A stretch of DNA of 64,000 bases from Streptomyces verrucosisporus (GTDB lineage Bacteria > Actinomycetota > Actinomycetes > Streptomycetales > Streptomycetaceae), in the NCBI RefSeq assembly GCF_017114865.1, contig NZ_JADEYH010000002.1, positions 434,001-498,000 on the forward strand. The letters are read 5' to 3'. Positions 37,320 through 44,903 of the stretch are shown piece after piece. The notes under the pieces were generated by a model. It did no database searches, was not told where the DNA came from, and saw only the letters and a program-made list of their open reading frames with translations. Every line of letters starts with the position of its first letter. Position 1 is the first letter of the stretch. The position numbers and the translations under genes are program-made.

Positions 37320-39749
37320 CTACAGCAACCCGTCCCACATCTGCTCGAGCAGCACCGACCACCAGTTCTCCGGACCGGCCAGAGCCGCCGGATCCAGACA
37401 CGCCAGCATCCCCTGGAAATCCACCGTCCAGCGGCCCGCCTGCTCCGGCGTCAGCCCGTACCGCAGCCGCCACATCCGGCCCAGCAGCGCCATGCACCGC
37501 ACGAACTCCGGCAGACCGCTGTTGACGAACCGCGCCGCCGCCGGCCCGCCTCCCGCGGGAGCCTCCAGCGGCACCGCCACGATGTGCGCCGTGCCGTACT
37601 GCACACACAACTGGCGCCCGTAGTCGTTGCCCATCACCAGATACGAGGCCGCGTCCGCCGCGGACGCCACCCCGCGCTCCTGCGCCAGCTCCGCCAGCGT
37701 CGGCACCGGCCGCCCCGGCTGCGCCTGCACCCAGAAGAACGGACCGAACTCCACCGGCAGACCCGCCCACATCAGCGTCTGCGCCACCACGTCCGGCACA
37801 CCCTGCCGGGAGACCGCGCGCTGGTCGAAACGGAACACCGCCTGCGGCCCGAACGCCTGCACCAGCTCCTGCGCCACCCCCTCCGGCCCGACCGGCGGAG
37901 CCGGCTGGATCAGATGCGGCGGCGGCAGCGGCACCCGCACCGGCGCCGGACGCGCCGGACCGTCGGCCACCTGGTGCAACTCGCCCTGATGCTCTATCAG
38001 ATGACGCACACCCTGACGGCGGGAGGCCACATCACGCCCGTACGGCGCGGTATGGCTGATCCGCACCTGCGGCCAGGACTCCCGCACCATCCGCGCACAG
38101 TAACCACCCGGAACGTCACAGCACTCCAGCTCCGTGTGCAGCTCCAGCACCTGCTGCGGCGGAACGTTCATCGCCCGCAGCTCGTGCAGGATCTGCCACT
38201 CCGGATGCGGAGTACCCGGAGCCGAACGGCGGATCAGCTGCTGCTCGGAACCGTCCGGCGCGCGATAGCGCAGCACCGCCATGTAGCCCGGCCCGACCAT
38301 CGGCACACCGGACGGCTGCTGCGGATAGCCGTACGACGGCGCACCCGGCGCACCCGGCGGCGGGAGAGTCCCCGGAGCGGCCGGACCCCCCGGACCGGCC
38401 GGACCCCCCGGAGCTGCCGGACCGGCCGGCCCAGGACCGCCGGGGCCCGCCAGCACCGTCGCCGCATGGTGCACCCCGCCTCCCGGAGCGGCCGGAGCAC
38501 CCGGCGCGGGCGTGCCGGCGCCCCCCTGGGCCGCCACCTCGTCCGCCGACACCAACTGCGTCGGCGCATAGGCCGCACCACCGGACGAACCCCCCGGCGA
38601 AGCCGCCTCCGCACCACCGGGACGCGCCCCCGGAACACCCGGCTCCCCGGGCGGCGGCGGCACGGACGGCCCACCGCCGCGCTTCGGCGCACGACTGGTG
38701 GCCACATCCCCCGGCGCACCCGGCTCCCCGGGCGGCTGCGGAGCACCCGGCGGGGGAGTCCCCGGAGCGGCCGGCGTAGGAGCACCAGGACCGCCAGGAG
38801 CACCAGGACCGCCAGGACCGCCAGGAGCGCCGTGAGCGCCGGGACCGCCCGCCGACGGATCGGCCGGCATCGTCGCCGCGTGGTGCACCCCGCCCGGCGG
38901 GGTCGCCGGAGCCGGCGGCTGCTGCGGCCGCCGGTCCCGCCCCTCCCCGCCGTCCCCGGCCCCCGGAGCCTGCGCGGCACCCTCCGGAAGATCCTGCGGA
39001 CCACCGACCGCCGGGGCCACCGTCGTCCTCGGCAGCGCACCGCCCTCCGGCAGCAGCGCCGTCTTCGCCTCCGCGCTTCCCCCGAGCGCCTGATCCGGCC
39101 CGCCGTCCTCGTCGTCACTCCCGCTGATCGGCGGCGCGAACACCGTCACCGGCGGCCCCACCGTCCCCACACCGCTCCCGCTGGTGTCCGCCGCGTCCCA
39201 CGGCGAACCCGAACCGGAACCGGGATCGGAACCGGAAACCGGCGCAGGAGGAGGCGTGGGCGCGGAAGCGGAGGCGGGCGCGGGCTCCGGAGCGGAGGAA
39301 GGCGCCGGCGACACGGAACCGCCCGACGCCCCGTCCGACCCGTCCGAACCCCCCGGACCGGTGGCCTCCCGGCGACCCGGAATCCCCAACTGGTCCGCCG
39401 CCTCCTGCAACCACTCCGGCGGCGTCAGCAGAAACGACGTCGCCTCCAGATCCACCCGCCGCGGCGGATCCGCCGCCACCGGCCCGGCCGAGGCCCCGTA
39501 CTCCTCCTCGTACCGCCGGATCACCTCACCCACCGGCAACGCCGGCCACAGCGTCGACTCGCCGCTGTCCCGCGCGATCACCAACCGCTGCCGGCCACCA
39601 CCCGACGACGGACCCTCCCGCCGGTCCTCAGCCCACGCCACGAAACCCAGATCGAACTCCCGCACCCGCACCTCACGGTGCTGATACGCCGGAACACCAC
39701 CGTTGACCCAGCGCTCCGCACGCTCCTGCGCCTGCGCGAACGTCACCAT
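37320..39749 (-). CDS. Multidomain protein: Imm35-like, disordered linker, deaminase-like, SUKH-4
   Basis: This 809-residue protein combines parts known from polymorphic toxin/immunity systems. Residues 1-85 look like the YrhB/Imm35 fold (FAQAQERAERWVNGG, SSGGGRQRLVIARDSGES). Residues about 90-540 are a Pro/Gly-rich disordered linker in which GVHHAAT occurs twice. Residues about 555-640 (HELRAMNVPPQQVLELHTEL, then CCDVPGGYCARMV, SHTAPYG) resemble XOO_2897-type nucleic-acid deaminases. From about 655 to the end a SUKH-4-like domain is seen (GNDYGRQLCVQYGTAHIVAV, VNSGLPEFVRCMALL). No signal peptide or membrane segment. It starts six bases after the WHH-SUKH stop, so one operon. Biological role unknown. 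Confidence 0.75.
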   Translation of the reverse strand: MVTFAQAQERAERWVNGGVPAYQHREVRVREFDLGFVAWAEDRREGPSSGGGRQRLVIARDSGESTLWPALPVGEVIRRYEEEYGASAGPVAADPPRRVDLEATSFLLTPPEWLQEAADQLGIPGRREATGPGGSDGSDGASGGSVSPAPSSAPEPAPASASAPTPPPAPVSGSDPGSGSGSPWDAADTSGSGVGTVGPPVTVFAPPISGSDDEDGGPDQALGGSAEAKTALLPEGGALPRTTVAPAVGGPQDLPEGAAQAPGAGDGGEGRDRRPQQPPAPATPPGGVHHAATMPADPSAGGPGAHGAPGGPGGPGAPGGPGAPTPAAPGTPPPGAPQPPGEPGAPGDVATSRAPKRGGGPSVPPPPGEPGVPGARPGGAEAASPGGSSGGAAYAPTQLVSADEVAAQGGAGTPAPGAPAAPGGGVHHAATVLAGPGGPGPAGPAAPGGPAGPGGPAAPGTLPPPGAPGAPSYGYPQQPSGVPMVGPGYMAVLRYRAPDGSEQQLIRRSAPGTPHPEWQILHELRAMNVPPQQVLELHTELECCDVPGGYCARMVRESWPQVRISHTAPYGRDVASRRQGVRHLIEHQGELHQVADGPARPAPVRVPLPPPHLIQPAPPVGPEGVAQELVQAFGPQAVFRFDQRAVSRQGVPDVVAQTLMWAGLPVEFGPFFWVQAQPGRPVPTLAELAQERGVASAADAASYLVMGNDYGRQLCVQYGTAHIVAVPLEAPAGGGPAAARFVNSGLPEFVRCMALLGRMWRLRYGLTPEQAGRWTVDFQGMLACLDPAALAGPENWWSVLLEQMWDGLL

Positions 39750-39755
39750 CGAGCC

Positions 39756-40760
39756 TCACCCCTCCACCGGAACGGCACGCGCGAACCCGCCGTCCACCAT
39801 CAGGCCGGCCACGGTCTCCAACTCCGGCGGATTACCCGCCAACCGCAGCAGGAAGTCGTCGAAATCCGCGCCGCACGGCAGCAGAAGCCCCGCCACCCGC
39901 TCCCGCACCGACAGCCCGTCCCGGTCCCGCGCATCGTCGTACGCACAGAACCACACCGACCCCGGCGCCTCACCGCGCACCTTCACCGCGACGACCCCGC
40001 CCTGCACGAAGGCCACACCCAGATAGTCCTTCGTCAGGTGATCCCGCAGACACTTGTTCACGTACACCAGATCGTTGACCGCCGCCCCCTCACGCACCGT
40101 GAAGAACGGCTGATCCACCAGCAGCCCCAACTCCGCGTCCAGCGCCACCCCCGCCGGCGCACAACCCCCCGCCGCCTTCAGGAACGACCGGTACGCCTCC
40201 GGCAGCCGGTACCCCAGAGTCTCCTCCGCGTCCAGCACCTGCTCCTCGGACACCGCAACCCCGTGCGGCACCTCGAAGTGCACCGGACGCGTCTCCTGCA
40301 ACGGCCGCGTCCCCCGCTTCCCGTGATCCACCACAGCCGTCGCCAGACCACCGTGATGCCGCAGCAGAGCCTTCACCTCCACCGGCACCAACTCCAGCCG
40401 GCGGCCCCCCGCCACGTGATGCCACGTCCAGCCGTGCGGAGTCGCCACCGACGGCGACTCCGCCCACAACTCATGGCCCTCCGCATGCATCGCCGCGTTC
40501 GCCGACACATGATCGGTCAACCGCAACTCGTCCGCACCGAAACCCTCCGGCGGCTCCGCGATCTCCACCGCCGCACGCGCGAACGGCGAGAAATCCGGAT
40601 AACCCCGCTCGTCCACCCGCACACCACCCGGATACCGGGCAGCGCGCACCGGATCCGGAAAACGCACGACCTGACCGGCATAGGCCGCATTCGGCGGCAC
40701 GGACCCCTCCCCGGAACGGGAACCGGGAGAAACCCCCAACCCAGGCCTACCTGTCGTCAT
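39756..40760 (-). CDS. WHH-family nuclease domain fused to a SUKH (SMI1/KNR4) domain
   Basis: In 334 residues, an N-terminal HNH-superfamily nuclease domain is visible at about 60-138. It has NAAMHAEGHELW, then TPHGWTWHHVAGGRRLELVP with the diagnostic Trp-His-His (113-115), then ALLRHHGG. This matches the WHH toxin nucleases. A SUKH fold follows at about 168-310 (EEQVLDAEETLGYRLPEAYR, then FVQGGVVAVKV and FDDFLLRLA). SUKH proteins are immunity factors that bind such nucleases, so toxin and antidote are apparently in one chain. No secretion signal. The ATG has AGGGGG seven bases upstream. First gene of a two-gene minus operon, divergent from the YwqJ/SUKH-3 pair. Confidence 0.82.
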   Translation of the reverse strand: MTTGRPGLGVSPGSRSGEGSVPPNAAYAGQVVRFPDPVRAARYPGGVRVDERGYPDFSPFARAAVEIAEPPEGFGADELRLTDHVSANAAMHAEGHELWAESPSVATPHGWTWHHVAGGRRLELVPVEVKALLRHHGGLATAVVDHGKRGTRPLQETRPVHFEVPHGVAVSEEQVLDAEETLGYRLPEAYRSFLKAAGGCAPAGVALDAELGLLVDQPFFTVREGAAVNDLVYVNKCLRDHLTKDYLGVAFVQGGVVAVKVRGEAPGSVWFCAYDDARDRDGLSVRERVAGLLLPCGADFDDFLLRLAGNPPELETVAGLMVDGGFARAVPVEG

Positions 40761-41042
40761 GGCGGTGCCCCCTGCTGGCAACTGGCTTACGGGCGCCGAT
40801 GGGCGCTGACGGGCACAGCCTATGCGCAACCCCCGCCACCGGTCCCGCCCCGCCCGCCCACCCCGCCACCCACCCCGACGATCAACCCACCACCCCGGCA
40901 CGGCACACTCACAACACGCCCCCACCAGGCCCGGACACGCCCAGCGACATGCCCCGAAACCAACCCCGCTTTCCCAAAAGCCCATGCGTTTGGCACCCTG
41001 AACCAACGCCATCGGGGGGATGCGCGGGGAGGAAACCCAACC
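40761..41042. promoter_or_regulatory. Divergent promoter region of the two SUKH operons
   Basis: These 282 bases separate the WHH-SUKH gene (minus) and the YwqJ/SUKH-3 pair (plus). The plus strand is extremely C/A-rich and G/T-poor over about 40840-40970, with CCACC-type low complexity. No clear palindrome was seen. Both operons are presumably driven from here. Confidence 0.5.
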
Positions 41043-41549
41043 ATGCACGCCACACAACACAACACCGCCGAACACCCCTCGGACCCCCGCATCGGCTGGG
41101 GCGCACCCGACGACACCACCCCCGTCCCGCGCCACCGCCGCGACGGCATCATGCCCACCGTCGCCGCCGCCCTCTCCGTACGCGGCCACACCCTCACCTG
41201 CACCGCCGGCAAGGCCGACAACCCCCCGGCCCTCCACCCCCTCGTCCAGGACCACCTCGACACCCTCACCACCCCCCAACGCGAACGCCACACCGGACGC
41301 TGCCCCGAAGCCGTCCTCATCTCCCGTCACCTCACCACCGCCGAAGCGGCCCGGAGCAAACGCGCCAGCCGCAAACCCCTCAGCACCGGCGAAGCCCGCA
41401 AAGCCCTCAAAGGCGCCAAGATCACCACCCGGCGCATCCGCGAGGACGGCGACCCCGCACACGGCACCTACGCACCCCCCTGCCGCTCCTGCACAGCCCT
41501 CCTCGCACACTTCGGCGTACGCCCCGTCGACCCCGCAGGAGAACGGTGA
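41043..41549 (+). CDS. YwqJ-type (nucleic acid/nucleotide) deaminase
   Basis: The 168-residue protein has the zinc-deaminase core of the YwqJ toxin family. HTGRCPEAVLIS (Cys87-Pro-Glu89) replaces the usual HAE, and YAPPCRSCTALLAHF gives the CxxC pair (Cys147, Cys150), so all metal ligands and the catalytic Glu are present. Such domains usually sit at the C-terminus of secreted toxins; here the protein is short, has no signal peptide and stands alone. GGAGG lies about ten bases before the ATG. Its stop overlaps the SUKH-3 start (GTGA), the layout of a toxin/immunity pair. Substrate unknown. Confidence 0.82.
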   Translation: MHATQHNTAEHPSDPRIGWGAPDDTTPVPRHRRDGIMPTVAAALSVRGHTLTCTAGKADNPPALHPLVQDHLDTLTTPQRERHTGRCPEAVLISRHLTTAEAARSKRASRKPLSTGEARKALKGAKITTRRIREDGDPAHGTYAPPCRSCTALLAHFGVRPVDPAGER

Positions 41550-42058
41550 ACACCCCCATCCCCCGCCCCCGCGACACCACCACCCGCTTCCCCGTCCCCG
41601 TCGACGCCGCCCTCCGCGCCGCCGGCTGGACACCCGGACGCCACCACATCGCACAAGCCGAGATCTGGGCCGACACCCTCAAAGCCCACAGCTCACCCAC
41701 CGGACACCAGCACGCCGTCTTCCCCGCCGCCGTCGAAGCCTGGGCCGAATTCGGCGGACTCCACATCGTGAGCACCGAACCCGGCCGCCACATCGCCCCC
41801 ACGGCCGTCCGCATCGACCCCCTGCACGGCCTCCACTGGCCCCGCACCCTCAACGACCTCGGACGCGCTCTCGACACCGCCATCGCACCCCTCGGCGAAG
41901 AGGACAACGGCAACGCACTCCTCGCCATCGACGAACAAGGCCGCGTCTACAGCATCGACCACACCGGCGACTGGTACCTCGGCCCCACCCTCGACGCCGC
42001 CCTCACCACCCTCGTCACCGGCACCAACCCCAGACGCCTCACCCGCGACCCGCAATGA
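41546..42058 (+). CDS. SUKH-3 domain protein (predicted immunity partner of the deaminase)
   Basis: The 170-residue protein matches the SUKH-3 pattern: ALRAAGWTPGRHHIAQAEIWADTL near the start, FPAAVEAWAEFGGLHI, then PTAVRIDPLHGL, GNALLAIDEQGRVYSID and a C-terminal helix. SUKH proteins are proposed to neutralise cognate nucleic-acid-degrading or deaminating toxins by direct binding. Coupling by a GTGA overlap and an AGGAG site inside the deaminase gene suggest balanced synthesis. Cytosolic. It converges with the histidine kinase gene 51 bases away. Confidence 0.82.
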   Translation: MNTPIPRPRDTTTRFPVPVDAALRAAGWTPGRHHIAQAEIWADTLKAHSSPTGHQHAVFPAAVEAWAEFGGLHIVSTEPGRHIAPTAVRIDPLHGLHWPRTLNDLGRALDTAIAPLGEEDNGNALLAIDEQGRVYSIDHTGDWYLGPTLDAALTTLVTGTNPRRLTRDPQ

Positions 42059-42109
42059 CCACCGGGGCGGGGCCCCGGCCCCCGGCCGGCCGCCGCCCCG
42101 CCCATGGCA

Positions 42110-43501
42110 TCAGCCCCGGTCCGGAATCACCGCCGACACCCGGAAACCCCCCGCCTCCGTCGGCCCCGACACAAACCCCCCACCCAGCGCCGCCACCCGC
42201 TCACGCATCCCCACCAGACCGTTGCCCCCACTGGGCAACCCCGCCCCCCGCACACCCTCCGCCGGCGCCTCGTTCTCCACCAGCACCGCCACCTCACCCG
42301 CACGACGCGCCAACCGCACCCGCGTACGCGCACCCGCCGCATGCTTGTGCACGTTCGTCAACGCCTCCTGCACCACCCGGTACGCCGTCTGCTCCACCCG
42401 CCACGCATACGAACGCACCTCCCCCTCCACCGACAACTCCACCGACATCCCCGCCGCCCGAGACTGCCCCACCAGCGCATCCAGCTCACGCAGACAAGGC
42501 CCACCGGACTCCTCCGAATCCTCCGACGGGCCCCGGCCCGCGGCCACCTCCACGACCTCCGCCACCCGCGCCAACGGCCGCACCGCCTCCACAACCCCCG
42601 CCGACACGCTCCCCGGCGCATCCCCCGACGCCTGCGCGGACCCCGACGGCTTCGCCTCGTGCGACCGCAGCACACCCAGCATCGTCCGCAACTCCGTCAG
42701 CGCCTGCCGCCCCATGTCCCCGATCAACACCGCGTTCCGCGACGCCTTCTCCGGATCCTTCCGCGCCACCGCCTGCAACGCCGCCGCATGCACCACCATC
42801 AGACTCACCCGGTGCGCCACCACATCGTGCATCTCCCGCGCGATCCGCGTCCGCTCCTCGTTGCGCGCCCACTCGGCACGCTCCTCCGCACGATCCGCCA
42901 GCAGCGACAACTCCCGCTCCAGACCGTCCGCACGCTCCCGCAGACTCTCCACCAGCCGCCGCCGCGCCCCCACGTACAGCCCCAGCAGCACCGGCGGCGC
43001 CGTCACACCCACCGACATCAGCACCGACACCAGCGGAACGAACCACACCGGCGGGTCGTAGCCGTAGTCGTCCCGACCCACGTTCCGCTGAAGCTCCACG
43101 GCCGCCACGATCAGCGACCCCAGCCCCTGCATACCGGCCAGCAGAGCGATGATCCGCCGCGGCACGTCCGACGCCGCCAGCGTGTACAGCCCCACCGTCC
43201 CCAACAGGAAACCCATCTGCGCCGGCGTGACCGCGATCGCCACCAGCACCACCGCGATCGGCCACCGCCGCCGCAACACCAGCACCAGCCCCGCCAGCGC
43301 GCCCAGCGCCACCGACGAACCCACCGGAATGCCGGCCTCACGCGCGAACGGAACCCCCTGCGCCGCGCACTCCGCACCCGACACCAGCGCGAGCCCCACA
43401 TCCAGCACCGCACTCCGGCGCCGCGTCCACCACAGCGGCCCCCGAGGCGCGTCACCCCGGCCCTGGTCACGGGCCTCGACACTTTCCCCCGTCTCGGTCA
43501 T
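42110..43501 (-). CDS. NarL/DesK-type sensor histidine kinase (orphan)
   Basis: The 463-residue protein has four to five N-terminal membrane segments (about 35-165). A coiled linker leads to the HisKA_3 box EERTRIAREMHDVVAHRVSL with the phosphorylated His, then the HATPase_c N box VVQEALTNVHKHA and G box GNGLVGMRERVAALGG. The ATG at 43501 lies seven bases after TAGGCT (minus, 43514-43509), consistent with a leaderless mRNA. Such kinases are normally followed by a LuxR-type regulator; none is adjacent. Signal unknown. Confidence 0.88.
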   Translation of the reverse strand: MTETGESVEARDQGRGDAPRGPLWWTRRRSAVLDVGLALVSGAECAAQGVPFAREAGIPVGSSVALGALAGLVLVLRRRWPIAVVLVAIAVTPAQMGFLLGTVGLYTLAASDVPRRIIALLAGMQGLGSLIVAAVELQRNVGRDDYGYDPPVWFVPLVSVLMSVGVTAPPVLLGLYVGARRRLVESLRERADGLERELSLLADRAEERAEWARNEERTRIAREMHDVVAHRVSLMVVHAAALQAVARKDPEKASRNAVLIGDMGRQALTELRTMLGVLRSHEAKPSGSAQASGDAPGSVSAGVVEAVRPLARVAEVVEVAAGRGPSEDSEESGGPCLRELDALVGQSRAAGMSVELSVEGEVRSYAWRVEQTAYRVVQEALTNVHKHAAGARTRVRLARRAGEVAVLVENEAPAEGVRGAGLPSGGNGLVGMRERVAALGGGFVSGPTEAGGFRVSAVIPDRG

Positions 43502-43508
43502 ACCGCCC

Positions 43509-43514
43509 AGCCTA
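43509..43514 (-). promoter_or_regulatory. -10 box of the orphan histidine kinase gene
   Basis: TAGGCT on the minus strand, seven bases before the ATG at 43501, with no Shine-Dalgarno sequence between. A leaderless start is likely. Confidence 0.5.
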
Positions 43515-43680
43515 CGACCGGCCGCCAGGTGTTTTCGGGGCGGCTCCGCACGCGGAGAACCGTGCGCCTGCCGGCGGGCGTGACGACGCACGCGGTTATG
43601 GAAAAGCTACTTTTCACCCGAACCGCTGAATCATCCAGATTTTCGAACCACGCACGCTTTTGCGGGTCCAGGATGGCGCC

Positions 43681-44376
43681 ATGGTTCAAGCCAAGACGGA
43701 GATGAAGGAGCGCGCCCGCGCCCTGCGCCGCGCGGGCCGCACATACGACGAGATCGTGGCGGAGCTGGGGGTGTCGAAGAGCTCGGTGTCGCTGTGGGTG
43801 CGGGATCTGCCGAGGCCGAGGCGTGCTGAGCACGCCCGCGCGATGGCGGAGGCGCGTTGGGAGCCTTACCGGCGTAAGCAGGAGGTCTTGCGGCAGCAGA
43901 CGAAGGCGATGGCGGCCGGCGAGATCGGTCGTATGACGGACCGGGAACTGTTCCTGGTAGGGGTCGGCCTCTATTGGGCCGAAGGGACGAAGAGCAAGCC
44001 GTACCGCCTTGAGGAACGAGTCACCTTCGTGAACAGTGATCCGGGGGTGATCACGCTGTATCTGAGGTGGCTGGCGCTGCTCGGTGTGGAGCCGGAACGG
44101 TTGCGCTTCCGCGTCATGATCCACGAGTCGGCAGATGTCGAGGGAGCCGAGCGCTACTGGGCTGACCTCGTCGGAGTGGAAGTGAACGCGCTGGAGAAGG
44201 CCACACTCAAGAAGCACAACCCCGTGACGGTGCGCAAGAACACCGGCGAGGCGTATCACGGCTGCCTTACGGTGAGGGTTCTCGGCAGTGCCGACCTTTA
44301 CCGTCGCATCGAGGGCTGGTGGTACGGCATAGTGGTGGAGGCCGGTTCGGACAGCCAGCAGAAATGTCCGAATTAG
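43681..44376 (+). CDS. HTH protein with a LAGLIDADG-like domain
   Basis: The 231-residue protein starts with a resolvase/sigma-like HTH (ARALRRAGRTYDEIVAELGV, then SKSSVSLWVRDLP). A basic helical linker follows (about 45-80), and then a domain opening with ELFLVGVGLYWAEGTKSKPY. The Gly-x-x-x-x-x-Glu-Gly pattern resembles the first helix of LAGLIDADG homing endonuclease folds, as in WhiA. The combination suggests a DNA-binding regulator derived from an endonuclease. Codon use is less GC-extreme than in neighbours. CAGGAT six bases before the ATG could be a -10 box of a leaderless mRNA. The gene ends 11 bases before tRNA-Gln. Confidence 0.7.
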   Translation: MVQAKTEMKERARALRRAGRTYDEIVAELGVSKSSVSLWVRDLPRPRRAEHARAMAEARWEPYRRKQEVLRQQTKAMAAGEIGRMTDRELFLVGVGLYWAEGTKSKPYRLEERVTFVNSDPGVITLYLRWLALLGVEPERLRFRVMIHESADVEGAERYWADLVGVEVNALEKATLKKHNPVTVRKNTGEAYHGCLTVRVLGSADLYRRIEGWWYGIVVEAGSDSQQKCPN

Positions 44377-44387
44377 GGCTTTTGCTA

Positions 44388-44459
44388 TCCCCTGTGGTGT
44401 AATTGGCAACACTATCGGTTTTGGTCCGATCATTCCAGGTTCGAGTCCTGGCGGGGGAG
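44388..44459 (+). tRNA. tRNA-Gln (anticodon TTG)
   Basis: A 72-base cloverleaf: the acceptor stem TCCCCTG pairs with CGGGGGA (one T/G pair) before a G discriminator base. The anticodon stem ATCGG/CCGAT encloses TTTTGGT, giving anticodon TTG. The T arm is CCAGG-TTCGAGT-CCTGG. CCA is not encoded. It decodes CAA, a rare codon in this genome. Confidence 0.93.
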
Positions 44460-44473
44460 CTCAAAGTTCGAAT

Positions 44474-44504
44474 GAAGGGCCCCGACCACCGATCGGGGCC
44501 CTTC
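44474..44504. terminator. Hairpin terminator after tRNA-Gln
   Basis: A perfect 12-bp stem (44474-44485 with 44493-44504) and seven-base loop, starting 15 bases after the tRNA. Confidence 0.8.
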
Positions 44505-44581
44505 GTCGTACCCGCGAGCGGCCCGGCTGTCCGGCGGGTCCGCGCCGGGTTGAGGTTGACGTAAGGGGAAAGGGCATCCTC

Positions 44582-44673
44582 GGGACCGAGTCCCCTAGGG
44601 GGCGGTACCCCCTTCCACCTACCCGCGGCTCGTCCCCTGGCAGGACGAGGGCGGGCGGATCGCTCCCTAGGCT
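44582..44673 (+). promoter_or_regulatory. Promoter region of the ABC exporter with three inverted repeats
   Basis: Three inverted repeats lie upstream of a TAGGCT -10 box (44668-44673): GGGAC-CGA-GTCCC (44582-44594), GGGGG-CGGTA-CCCCC (44598-44612) and CTCGTCC-N7-GGACGAG (44629-44649). The last covers the expected -35 position, as expected for an activator or repressor site. A leader of about 220 bases would follow before the GTG at 44904. Confidence 0.6.
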
Positions 44674-44903
44674 GCTTGATGCAGGGTGCCGCACGGGTGG
44701 GGTGGTGCTGGCCCCCGCACGGATACGGCACCGCGCACCATCGCGGTGCCGGGCCGGGCGCGGCAGGCTCTTCGCGTAAGCCGGAGCAAGACCCGGATCA
44801 GATCCAGAGCAGGACCCAGTCAGTTCAGCGCCGGTCGGCGCCGCGGGCCTCGGGGGAGGCCCGGCCCGGTGCGGTCGGTGGAAGTCGATATAGGAGACAT
44901 ACC

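Noticed and set aside
36717-41042. A long plus-strand open frame running into the YwqJ gene
   Set aside because: The part before 41043 is antisense to three minus-strand genes and is Arg/Pro/His-rich. Only the segment from the ATG at 41043, which has a ribosome-binding site and deaminase motifs, is real.
43500-43700. Chromosomal replication origin at the skew switch
   Set aside because: No dnaA, dnaN or DnaA-box cluster is visible; the composition switch is reported as an observation only.
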